Assembly (NCBI GenBank): GCA_933207985.1 | Contig: OW240912.1 | Coordinates: 77,564,829 to 77,628,828 of the forward strand | Origin: Pelobates cultripes | Lineage: Eukaryota; Chordata; Amphibia; Anura; Pelobatidae | DNA: 64,000 nucleotides | Direction: 5' to 3' | In this document: positions 48,364 to 58,177 of the stretch, piece after piece | How positions within the stretch are numbered: position 1 is the first letter of the stretch | How the letters are laid out: each line of letters starts with the position of its first letter | Program-made: the position numbers and the translations under genes | The notes under the pieces: generated by a model | Seen by the model: only the letters and a program-made list of their open reading frames with translations | Databases searched by the model: none | Told to the model about the DNA's origin: nothing

Positions 48364-48690
48364 TTAAAGGACCACTGTAGTGCCAGGAAAACACCCTCAG
48401 GGTCCCCCTCCCGCCCGGCTCTGGAAGGGGGTTAAAACGTACCTTTTTCCAGCGCTGGGCGGGGAGCTCTTTGCCTCCTCTCCTCCTCAGATCCGCCTGG
48501 TCGGCTGAATGCGCACACGCGGCAAGAGCTGCGCGCGCATTCAGCCGGTCGCATAGGAAAGCATTCATAATGCTTTCCTATGGACGCTGGCGTGCTCTCA
48601 CTGTGATTTTTCACAGTGAGAAGCACGCAAGCGCCTCTAGTGGCTGTCAATGAGACAGCCACTAGAGGATTTGGAGGAAGGCTTAACCCA
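48364..48690. mobile_element. TTAA-type hairpin MITE, right end truncated
   Basis: It starts TTAAAGGACCACTGTAGTGCC. It has AAAGCATTCATAATGCTTT, a CTCACTGTGATTTTTCACAGTGAG hairpin split near 48597, and CCTCTAGTGGCTGTC / GACAGCCACTAGAGG (48634-48668). The CACCCAGACC end module is absent. Confidence 0.75.
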
Positions 48691-50140
48691 ATGATAAACA
48701 TAGCAGTTTTACACTATATAAACAGCAGTTTGAACATAAATAATTATTCATTGTCCAACAATGTGTATTTGCAATTATTTTCTCATTATCAGGTGGTTGT
48801 ATGTTCACCAAATGGTTATTTATAAATGTTTTCTGGGTTTATTTGCTCATAGTTTCTTTTTTAGTCAGCATAGTTTGTATTTCTAATTGGTATTTTTTTC
48901 TTATCTTGGTTAACCCTTTCCATGCTTTAGTATTCCCCAGAGAAGATAAGCTTTATACTGAGTCACAAACAACAAAAGAAGAAAGGCGTATTCACCATAT
49001 TACATGTCAACTGCCATTATTGGATGTTTATTCAATGTTACAACTCTGTATTCTCTGATGGGATTGCTAAACAAATTGTCATCAAGACCCCTTTGTGTTT
49101 GGTGTCATATGAGTGTCAGGATTCTGTTACGTGTTTGTTCTATATCTGGCCACGGTTTATCTTTTGGATAAACTGCTCTACATAGTTGGTTAGAAATATA
49201 TTTCAACATCTGGAAATTCCAACCCTCCCACTCCCCCTTTTGGTTTAAAATAACAAAATGTAACTATTTTCCCATATCCCTCATTTTATTTGAGTCATAG
49301 TACAAAGGATTTCCTATTAATAATGTTAGTTATATAGTAATTATTCTCTGAAAATATATGTTTAATGCATATATTTTACCAAATCTAGTATTATTCTAGC
49401 AATATTCTTTAATGCCGATTAAATGGGCATTCTAAAATGCTGTTTTCATCGATACATTTAATAGAGCACTGTAGCGTTAGGAATACTTATCTGAATTCCT
49501 AACAATACAGCCCTGATGCCCTTTATCAATTAGGTCCCCCTGTGTAAGATAAAAAAAAAGAATTAAAATAAAACAAATTACTCATCTTTTCTCAAGCGAC
49601 GAGACCACATTGGTGCTGCCGCAAGCTCCTACTCGGGTTGCGTCATCCTGAAGGTGTACCTACAGGATGACGAGCCAATCCATTGCTCCACATAGATGAG
49701 CATTGGGGAACTAAGGCCGTGATATGTCTAGGTACTTTATTCTGCTAAACAGACACATTTCCTCATTTTATGTTTAGGTACTTTTTGCTTTTAGGTACTC
49801 GACTTGAACCAACATTAACCACATCCTTCTAAATGAGGGAAACATGTTTTGAGCACATTTACAGTATGCTTTAAGTTAGTCAATTTCTTATAAGGGTATT
49901 AAGTTTTATTTTTATAATATATTGTATAAATAATTACGCCCCCATGTATTGTAATAATTATGCACGCCCCATTCTCGAACGTTCTATGTGTAGCCTATAT
50001 AAATTGTATGCTTACCCTTATTAAACCAAAGTATTTATTGCTTCCCCAATTCAAGGGTATGGTCTATCAAGTCTGAAAAAGGAGCAAAGGTCCGAAGCAA
50101 GAATAGGAGCCCCAACACTAAGATTCTGCCAGAGAGAATT
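48691..50140. other. No gene recognised; one MITE start
   Basis: TTTAATAGAGCACTGTAGCG at 49457 is the left end of a TTAA MITE with a TTAGGAATAC / ATTCCTAAC hairpin. Its right end is not clear. The rest is AT-rich. Confidence 0.4.
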
Positions 50141-50152
50141 ATTGAATGTTAC

Positions 50153-51878
50153 AGAATAAGAAAGGAAAGAGATAGAGGTGGACTAAATCCACATCACTAA
50201 TTCCAAGGAAGGGTTACAGAGATATCAAGGGGCATAACCCCACAGAATAATTTAAAAGGATAAGACTAAAGTGAAGTGGTTGTCCCACTAAAGATGGAAA
50301 AATTTGGACATCCACTTCACCAAATGATATCTCTAGATAGTTACAATAATTGTTAGGTATAACCTTTATTAAGCCGACTTTGGCAAAACACAAAACAATA
50401 AATAATAATAATAAAAATAAAGTAATAGTGAAACACTCGTGGGAAAAACACGTGAAGTAAAAAGTGGGTAGATGTAGGTTTGGATATCCTCAGTGTATAT
50501 TGGGGTAATTTAGATAGCTTCACTGAAAACACTAGTAACCAGTACAATAAAGTACCGTATGTGTTCAGTCACATATCACAAAATTACTCCCCCTAAAGTC
50601 TACAGGGATCTGAAAATCCCAGCTATGTAGAGGTATATCCACAAAAATTATTCCATAGACTCTAGTATATTATCACAGCATATACTTTCGGTTTAGATAG
50701 ATAGTATCCATATATAGTTTTATCTATCATCTACAAATGTATCCAAAGTGTTGCAAATAAAAACAGAGTCTAGGAAGAAGCTGAGAGGCACTGTGTATAC
50801 AGTGTGTTACTTGGTATTTTAGTACTTAGATGAGATATAGATACTCATTACTAAGTGGAGAGGTCACAGGAGGAAAGAGCTTAAATAGATCAAGAACGGT
50901 AGTTAATGAAAAATAGGTGTCTCTAAGGATGGATTAACTTATATAAATATATAGAGGTACCCACCCAACAGACTGAATCCCTCCCGGGATCGAAAGGACA
51001 CCTAAATGTGCAAAAAATTGCTACACTTGCTAAATCCAGCTCATGTATATACTAAACACTGCTGCTACACAACTCCTATAGATACTACACACTGCTGCTT
51101 CAAGGCAGCCTAACGCTGAAGATCACTAGCTGAACTGTCTAAATAGGTATAATTACAGTCCTAGTTGTGCCACTAACTATGGCTAGAACGGAAAAATATC
51201 AGCTAGAGAATCAAAGTGAATAATTAAATGCCACCAGCATAAGTGACTAGATCACTATATACATCCCCCACTAGTAAAAACAAAAAAACCGGCAAACGCT
51301 CGACGCTAGGAGCTCTTGATAAAGGCGTGTGACCACGCCGAAACGCGCGTCGAGCGTTTGCCGGTTTTTTTGTTTTGTTTGCAACACTTTGGATACATTT
51401 GTAGATGATAGATAAAACTATATATGGATACTATCTATCTAAACCGAAAGTATATGCTGTGATAATATACTAGAGTCTATGGAATAATTTTTGTGGATAT
51501 ACCTCTACATAGCTGGGATTTTCAGATCCCTGTAGACTTTAGGGGGAGCAATTTTGTGATATGTGACTGAACACATACGGTACTTTATTGTACTGGTTAC
51601 TAGTGTTTTCAGTGAAGCTATCTAAATTACCCCAATATACACTGAGGATATCCAAACCTACATCTACCCACTTTTTACTTCACGTGTTTTTCCCACGAGT
51701 GTTTCACTATTACTTTATTTTTATTATTATTATTTATTGTTTTGTGTTTTGCCAAAGTCGGCTTAATAAAGGTTATACCTAACAATTATTGTAACTATCT
51801 AGAGATATCATTTGGTGAAGTGGATGTCGAAATTTTTCCATCTTTAGTGGGACAACCACTTCACTTTAGTCTTATCCT
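50153..51878. mobile_element. Penelope-like insertion with 501-bp inverted arms
   Basis: ATTGAATGTTAC flanks both sides (50141-50152, 51879-51890), a 12-bp target duplication. Arms 50257-50757 and 51378-51878 are inverted copies of equal length that differ at only a few bases (two seen by eye), separated by 620 bp. A hammerhead-like hairpin (51282-51371) sits directly before the right arm. There is no RT ORF; the identical 64-codon frames in the two arms simply mirror each other. Inverted partial copies with hammerhead motifs are known for Penelope-like elements, so I assign it there with caution. Confidence 0.6.
51282..51371 (+). ncRNA. Hammerhead-like ribozyme motif in a long hairpin
   Basis: The outer stem is 24 bp, perfect (51282-51305 with 51348-51371). 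The inner part has TTGATAA (core position, two changes from CUGANGA), stem II GGCGTG-TGAC-CACGCC (51324-51339), GAAA (51340-51343), the palindromic ACGCGCGT and then C351 where cleavage would occur. Order matches a type I hammerhead as found in Penelope-like elements. The core changes make self-cleavage doubtful. Confidence 0.5.
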
Positions 51879-51890
51879 ATTGAATGTTAC

Positions 51891-52728
51891 GTTATGAGGG
51901 TCAGGAAGTAAGAGTCCTAACTCTCACACCCAGAGGGCTTGGCAGCATGGCTTAAAGCCACACTTCTAAGCCCTCTAATTTGGGAGCTAACGGGCTTTGA
52001 GGGGTAGGAGAGTTAAAATTTTGATACTATAGCTGTGTTTCACTCTAGTAAACATTACTTTATTTTCTTTAAATATCTTTATTGTAGTTTAATTTAGAAA
52101 TGAATCAAGTATTATATATTTTACCTCGTTTAAAATAGTTACTGCTGTTTTTAAGTGCTCATTAATAAGTCACTATCAAAAGGAAACAGTATAAATTGAC
52201 AGTATATTCTGTTATAATATACTATTCATTAGTACCGTTCACACTTTATGTCCAAGTCTTAAGTGTGTGAATTATACTGCATTGTCTACAATAACGTCTC
52301 CAACACCAGCATACATAATATTGGTGAAAAGGGACACCTCTGTTGGGTTTGATTTCCTAAAGTAATGAATTCCATTTATTCTTACTCTGCTTGTGGATTT
52401 TGCTTATGTTGGGGTGCTTAAAGGAGATCATTTGGACAAAGACATTCAAGACAAGCATATGCAGAATGGGTCATGAGATCAAAAGTTTACATCATGCATA
52501 AACTGCAAATTTATCTAAAAAAACATTAAACATTATAATTTATCTTTATCTTTAACAAAAGCAGCATAGACATCAAATTGTCAAGATGTCTACAGGCTGA
52601 AACCAAGATATAATTATAGCATTGACAGAAAAAAATACAAAACATACATAGAGCAGTATTGTTTACACCCGCCCCAAGACTGTGTACACTGCAGTCACAA
52701 GGTATAAATGAGAAGGAGGCATATCACT
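51891..52728. other. No gene recognised
   Basis: AT-rich flank between the Penelope-like insertion and the Ngaro element. Confidence 0.4.
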
Positions 52729-53171
52729 TGACATGTGCACAGTCGTTATTCGGCATGTGCCATTTTTACCCCAACCTCAATAACCACAGACACCATATTT
52801 CTGTTGGAATTATAAAAGTCCACAGCTTTATTTATTGTAATAAACAAGATAACAAATTGGAGTCATTGCCACATAATGTTAATTTACTACCATCCCCCAT
52901 CGTACATAATTACCCCTGGCAATGACCCCATACCAGTAACAATAAATAACATTATAGATAACAAATAATACATGGCCTACCAAAGAGGCCCCATATCCAT
53001 AGGTTTTTTTAACTGTAGGGGTGTACCGAGACACCCCTTCACCACCAGGTTCGGAAGCCAACAATGAGCTCGAACCTACAGACCACTTAACACTCCGGTC
53101 TAATCCAGCCTAACCTTAGCCTAGCCACTTGATACTCCTCCTACATCCCAATTACCCAAGCCCTATCCCGC
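52729..53171 (-). repeat. Ngaro split direct repeat B, outer (3') copy
   Basis: It matches 53407-53840 almost throughout, from TGACATGTGCACAGTCG to AAGCCCTATCCCGC. It differs by small indels such as an extra C in AAGTCCACAGC. Confidence 0.93.
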
Positions 53172-53219
53172 TGCTGTGACCAAACGGGAACTACTCAACC
53201 ACAGGGAGGGTGGGAGGGC

Positions 53220-53406
53220 CAACTAACATGTAAGTGAAGGTTCTGTTAAAATGGCCACTTTCTAAAATGGCTACTTAATATACCCCTTATACCTCCACCC
53301 CTTTTTTCAAATTAATAACCACCCCACCCCTAATAAATAACTCTCCTGCCTACTCCCTGGCTCTGTCAAGGCCCACTCCCCTGACTTCGCTGTTCCATGG
53401 GCTTCA
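53220..53406 (-). repeat. Ngaro split direct repeat A, inner copy
   Basis: It matches 57992-58177 and contains two AAAATGGC motifs (53248-53255, 53264-53271). The 48 bases between B and A (53172-53219) have no partner at the 5' end. Confidence 0.92.
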
Positions 53407-53840
53407 TGACATGCGCACAGTCGTTAATCGGCATGTGCCATTTTTACCCCAATCCCAATAACCACAGACACCATATTTCTGTTGGAATTATAAAAGTCAC
53501 AGCTTTATCTATTGTAATAAACATATTAACAATTTGGGGTCATTGCCACATAATGTTAATTTACTACAATCCCCCACCGTACATAATTACCCCATACCAG
53601 TAACAATATATAACATTATAGATAACAAATAATACATAACACATGGCCTACCAAAGAGGCCCCATATCCATAAGTTTTTTAACTGTAGGGGTGTACAGAG
53701 ACACCCCTACACCACCAGCTTCGGAGCCACCGATGAGCTTGAACCTACAGACCACTTAACACTCCGGTCTAATCCAGCCTAACCTTAGCCTAACCACTTG
53801 ATACTCCTCCTAAATCCCAGTTACCCAAGCCTTATCCCGC
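53407..53840 (-). repeat. Ngaro split direct repeat B, inner copy
   Basis: It directly follows the hydrolase frame in the coding direction and abuts repeat A at 53406/53407, giving the A-B junction that a circular intermediate would carry. Confidence 0.93.
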
Positions 53841-53861
53841 CACAGCACGAGACTTGACACA

Positions 53862-54417
53862 TTAATGTCTCGAGCGCCCCTCCCCACACAGAAATAGGGC
53901 TCTAGCAATACTTTCCTGGAAACCCAAATTCAGTAAATCGTACCCTACCTCTGACAGGTGTACCCCATCTCTTCAAAAGTATCCGGGTAGCATACCTTCT
54001 AACTCCCTATGCCGCACCGGTACCCCGCCTATCATCCTAACAAAAACCATGTATTTATTAACTTTTCCCCGGCATCGCGCCACTGCAGTTGGATCCCTGG
54101 CGTGCCTCCAGTTAAACCGCGGCACCATCTCCGACCACACTACCACCACGCCAGGGACCCGCAGCCGATTTACATCTCGCTTCATCCTCCTGACCAAACC
54201 CAAATCATTACCCCCTCCGTGAATTAACATTATGTCCGGGGCGGCCCCCCCAAAATCCTCCTGAAAATCTCTCCACTGATCCTCTGCCAGCTAAAACCAA
54301 ACCACTGTAACTCCACCATTTCCAGAAGAAAACCCAGCTGCGTTACTTGTCTCCGAACTGCGGCCCTCTTCTGTGCCCAGTAAACGTACGAGTGACCCAC
54401 CAGCCATGTGACCAAAC
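53862..54417 (-). pseudogene. Ngaro SGNH hydrolase-like ORF
   Basis: SGNH/GDSL hydrolases of this type are known as an extra ORF in vertebrate Ngaro elements; the substrate is not known. Block I is WLVGHSYVYWA (Ser nucleophile, about 54400). After a frameshift near 54235, block III appears as LIHGGGNDLG. After a TGA at 53973-53975 in the same frame comes RDGVHLSEVGYDLL, the block V Asp-His pair. So all catalytic blocks are present, broken by one frameshift and one stop. A pyrimidine tract ending TTCCAG at 54418, just before the first codons, looks like a splice acceptor. Length is about 185 codons, usual for a single SGNH domain. Confidence 0.82.
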
Positions 54418-54482
54418 CTGGAAAGAAACAAAATTAGTTACACAGCAGAGCACCATTGTCCCTCAACCTTACCAAATCCTTG

Positions 54483-55350
54483 TCACACCAACCTGTCCGG
54501 CCTCACGTATGAATGGAACCGAATGGACTCCCACCTTCCTATTCGTTTTATCCGATCATCCCCCAATCCCAAGCGCGCCGCCTCCGTTGCCACCCCTATG
54601 CGGAATGAGTGCGTCCCGAATTGACTGGGTTGCAGGCCCAACTTTATTAGACCCATGCGAAAGACCCGAATAAATTGAAAGCGCGACAGCGCCAATCCGT
54701 CCTCATGTACCAGGAAACAACCCTTTACCCCGGGGCAAATTTGTATAAACTTTGCCCCACAGGATGCTGGACAAACCTCCGACCCTAGTGCGAACAAGAC
54801 GATCTTCTTACCCTTCCCGAAAACATTTGTCTTCGAGCGTCCTAGCTGAATCTCGACCTGCTCTACAACCACGTCCTCCAACCTGAGCCCATTTATCCCT
54901 GACTTGTTGGCACTGACCAATTCACTGATGCGAAACGCCCCTAAGAAAGCCCACACGAAAGCTACGGAAAACAAGATTACTTTGAATGGCGAGGCGCACG
55001 TATCGTTCAAAACTTCCACCAACCCTTGAAGGACAGCGAACGACACTGGCCTCCTTGTTTCCACCGACCTCTTCCCTTTCCGGAAGCCCATTAAACTTAA
55101 AGAGAAATGTCAGAGCCGACATATAAAGATCAACCCTGGACGGAGACGACCCTCTCGCCAATAACCAACATAGCAGCCATAATGGCGCATCCAACCTACC
55201 TGCTGCGGAGTTCCCCACTCCTGTCTGCCCCACCATCTCTTCCCATTCATTCCAAACCTTGGTATATGCTGCCCAGGTGCCAGGTGCTAACGAACTCCTT
55301 ATAAACTCCCCAAGCATGATGTCCCGAGCTGCCACATCTCCTCCGGGCAT
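54483..55350 (-). pseudogene. Ngaro tyrosine recombinase (one frameshift)
   Basis: The N-terminal core-binding part (55350 to about 55085) reads LGEFIRSSLAPGTWAAYTKV. The catalytic part (55091-54483) has GAFRISELVSANK (Arg I), GRSKTN (Lys), GTHSFRIGVAT (His-x-x-Arg), IGRWESIRF (Trp) and HSYVRP (Tyr). All catalytic residues are present and in order. The two parts are in different frames joined near 55085, so one indel breaks the gene. It would insert the circular DNA copy. The C-terminal half is 202 codons without a stop, which suggests limited decay. Confidence 0.88.
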
Positions 55351-55379
55351 GCCTGTCCCGACTCCTGTGATTCTGGCGC

Positions 55380-56811
55380 TGCTTCCCGAAATCGCTCCAA
55401 CTGCAAACGATACAGTGCGTCAGCAACAACATTCAACAGACCCGGCACATGCCATGCCCAGAAAACAATATTCCATGAGGAGAACTAGATGTCTCAATAA
55501 CCGCACCACGGGAACCGACGAAGCCGAGAGACTGTTGATCACATGAACCACTGCCATATTGTCAGAGTGGAAGATAACCTTTCTTTTCGCGAGCTCCCTG
55601 TCCCACAGTGACACCGCCACTACCACTGGAAAAAAACTCCAAGAATGCCAGATTCCTGATCAGGGGGCTCTCCTTCCACACCTCAGGCCATTCCTCGGCA
55701 CACCATTTACCCCCCAAGTATGCCCCAAAACCGACGCTCCCAGAGGCATCTGTAAACAGCCCGGTGGCTCCCGCCGCCGCCACCCTGAAAAATACCCATT
55801 AACCTCCTGTAAAAAACGGTTCCAAATGTCCAAGTCCGCTCTCATGTCCGCCGACACCCTGATGTAGTGGCCCAGCAACCAAACTCCACAGGTAGCTCGG
55901 GCCAACAGTCTACAAAAACCCCCCCCCATTGGAATCACCTTACAAGCGAAGTTTAGGCTCCCCAACAGTGACTGCAAACTCCGTGAGGTCACCTTCTTAG
56001 AACCCCTCACTTCTTCCACCTGCTAGCGGAGCTCCATCAACTTCTCCACGGGTAACCTACATTCCCCTTTAACCGAGTCAATTTCCAACCCCAGGAAACT
56101 CAAGCACTCGGTCGGGCCTACCGTCTTATCCTCGGCCAAAGGAATCCCGAACTTCTGTGCTACCCCTTGCAGAACTCGCAGTATCTGGGCGCATCTGTCG
56201 GATCCCGCCGGACCCACGCACAAGAAGTCGTCCAAGTAATGTACCACTGTACCCTCGCCCGTTTCCCAACGTACCACCCATTCCAAAAAGGTGCTGAACT
56301 TTTCGAAATATGAACAAGAAATGGAACAGCCCATGGGCAAACATAAATCCACGAAAAACCTCCCTTCGAAAAAGCACCCCAATAAGTGGTGACATTCCGG
56401 TTGAATGTAAAGCAGCCTAAACACTGCCTCCACGTCCACCTTCGCCATTAACACCCCCCGCCCTGCTTTTTGAACCAACTCGACCGCATGGTCGAATGAT
56501 GCATATGAGACGGAGCACAGGGCCGCGTCAATGTCATCATTTACCGAAGCCCCTTTTGGGTATGATAAATGATGGATCAAACGGAACTTGCCTGTTTCCT
56601 TCTTGGGGACCACCCCTAGTGGAGACACCCTCAACTCCGGCAACGGCGGGGACAGATAATGCCCCGCCATCCTACCCAGCTGTACCTCCTTCTGCAACTT
56701 TTCCCGAACTACCCCTGGGTGGTACCTAACGAATTTGAGGTTCGCACCTAAACTCCCCGATCCCTTACCCCTAAATGATATAGTAAACCCCTCTGTAAAA
56801 TCTTTCCACAA
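55380..56811 (-). pseudogene. Ngaro reverse transcriptase-RNase H (interrupted)
   Basis: RT is open from 56811 to 56026 (262 codons): GVVPKKETGKFRLIHHLSYP, KVDVEAVF (first Asp), LPMGCSISC and YLDDFL. A single TAG at 56023-56025 separates it from the connected frame 56019-55660 (SLLGSLNFACKVIP). RNase H continues through frameshifts near 55790 and 55640: LFTDASGSVGFGAYL, then FLEFF, then IFHSDNMAVVHVIN, giving the D, E, D residues. The order and spacing match Ngaro RT-RH. Polymerase residues are intact. Confidence 0.88.
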
Positions 56812-56822
56812 AAACTCTTCGG

Positions 56823-57946
56823 TTAACGTACCACGGTAGCATCTCGCCTACCCTCACCGGAGTTGCCCCCAGCGGTAGCGGAGGGGCTCGTTGCCCCAAT
56901 GGCACCCGTTCCTGATGCAGATTTTCCTCTCTTGAAACACCTGCTGGCTCCATGGGTGCCTCCGCAACTGGAGCATTCATGTTTAAATCTGCACAACGCT
57001 CCCCACTTGCATTGGCCCTCATTGAAGAGCCAGCAGAAGCCCTTCTTTCGCCTGGCCGGTGCCACTCCCCCAGGTACCCCACCGGCCATCCCCTGAAAGG
57101 GCGCAGCCTTCTGCGCCATCATGAGCCTTGTTGCGGAGAGCTGCTATTACACAGAGACCTGTAAGGAGAAGGAAACTTGGGTAGTGTGTCCGCATGTTCA
57201 CTTACCCGCCCTTCCTCCCTACGCTCCTGTCCATTGTCCCTCGCCTTGTCCCACCTCGCCGCCTGGCCCTCCTGGCCGTATGTGCTGTGCCAATGTCCCA
57301 GTGAACTCCTCTCTAATGACCTCCATCTACTACGCCTGCTCGGTGACCGGCTCCTCTCTCCCAGAGTCCCCTTCTGCCACTGACCACGCATGTCTCCGCT
57401 GACCTAGCTGGATGTGCCAGCCGGCTGCCCCCCTTCCGCTAGTCCCGGCCCCGGCTACTGCCTTGGCTGCACCTGTTGTGTCCTTGTTCCCAGAGGCCAT
57501 CAGGGGGACAGCCTGCCCGCTAGTGACATCTTCCTGCCTGTCCACGTGCTGCCCGGCCATAACGCCAGAAGCTGACTTACTGGGCCGTGTCATGTTGCTG
57601 CTTCCTCCGACCGCCCTCCCAGCCTCGATGGTTGCCGCCTCCGTCCTTGCTGCCCTGCCGGCCGCCTTCTGGCGGGGAGTGCTCCGTGGACAGACTGTGC
57701 CGGCCGCGCTCTCTCCCTCTCCCTTCTGCCCGCATCCGCCTCCAGGGCTCCTCCGCCGTCTTCTTGCTTCAGGCTCCACGCCCGGACTCAGCCTCTGGGG
57801 TGGTCTCGCCCTCCTCACCGGACGCCGATCCGCAGCCGCAGGGGGGTACCAGTACCTGGAGCCCCCAGTTGTTTGTGAAGCCAGGCCATCCCTCTGACAC
57901 GCACAGCCGCCCTCACTCCTTCCAAGATCTCATCCAGCGAAGCCAT
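56823..57946 (-). pseudogene. Ngaro Gag with zinc-binding motifs (frameshifted)
   Basis: The probable start is ATG at 57946 (MASLDEILEGVRAAV), directly after a CTTTTTCTTTCAG acceptor-like sequence. The frame changes near 57840 and again between about 57390 and 57120. The C-terminal part (57122-56823) has CWLFNEGQCKWGALCRFKH, a CCCH-type finger, followed by CSSCGGTHGASRCF, a CCHC-like knuckle. Both fit nucleic-acid binding by a Gag. The middle is Ala/Gly/Arg-rich and of low complexity, so its exact frame is uncertain. Confidence 0.72.
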
Positions 57947-57991
57947 GGACCTGAAAGAAAAAGAAGAAAACCAGCACAGACCTGCTAATAA

Positions 57992-58177
57992 CAACTAACA
58001 GGTAAGTGAAGGTTCTGTTAAAATGGCCACTTTCTAAAATGGCTGCATAATATACCCCTTAGACCTCCACCCCCTTTTTCAAATTAATAACCACCACACC
58101 CCTAATTAATAACTCCCTGCCTACTCCCTGGCTCTGTCAAGGCCCACTCCCTTGACTTCGCTGTTTCATGGGCTTCA
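57992..58177 (-). repeat. Ngaro split direct repeat A, outer (5') copy
   Basis: It starts the element in coding direction with TGAAGCCCATGAAACAGCG. It has AAAATGGC motifs at 58020-58027 and 58036-58043, plus a TATATTAT stretch near 58045-58060 that could serve as a TATA box. Confidence 0.92.

Larger units (their letters stand above)
52729..58177 (-). mobile_element. Ngaro retrotransposon, near complete
   Basis: This 5.4-kb element on the minus strand has the split direct repeats that define Ngaro. Repeat A is at 57992-58177 and 53220-53406. Repeat B is at 53407-53840 and 52729-53171. In coding direction the order is A, ORFs, B, A, B. Gag, RT-RNase H, tyrosine recombinase and an SGNH hydrolase follow one another. 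No target duplication is visible, as expected for recombinase-mediated integration. Each ORF has one or two frameshifts or stops, and the copies of A and of B have diverged by several percent, so this is a moderately old insertion. Confidence 0.93.

Noticed and set aside
50353..51782. Two identical 64-codon ORFs on opposite strands
   Set aside because: They mirror each other only because they lie in the 501-bp inverted arms; no protein-like features.
57412..57897. 161-codon plus-strand Pro/Ala-rich ORF
   Set aside because: Antisense shadow of the GC-rich Ngaro Gag region; no motif.
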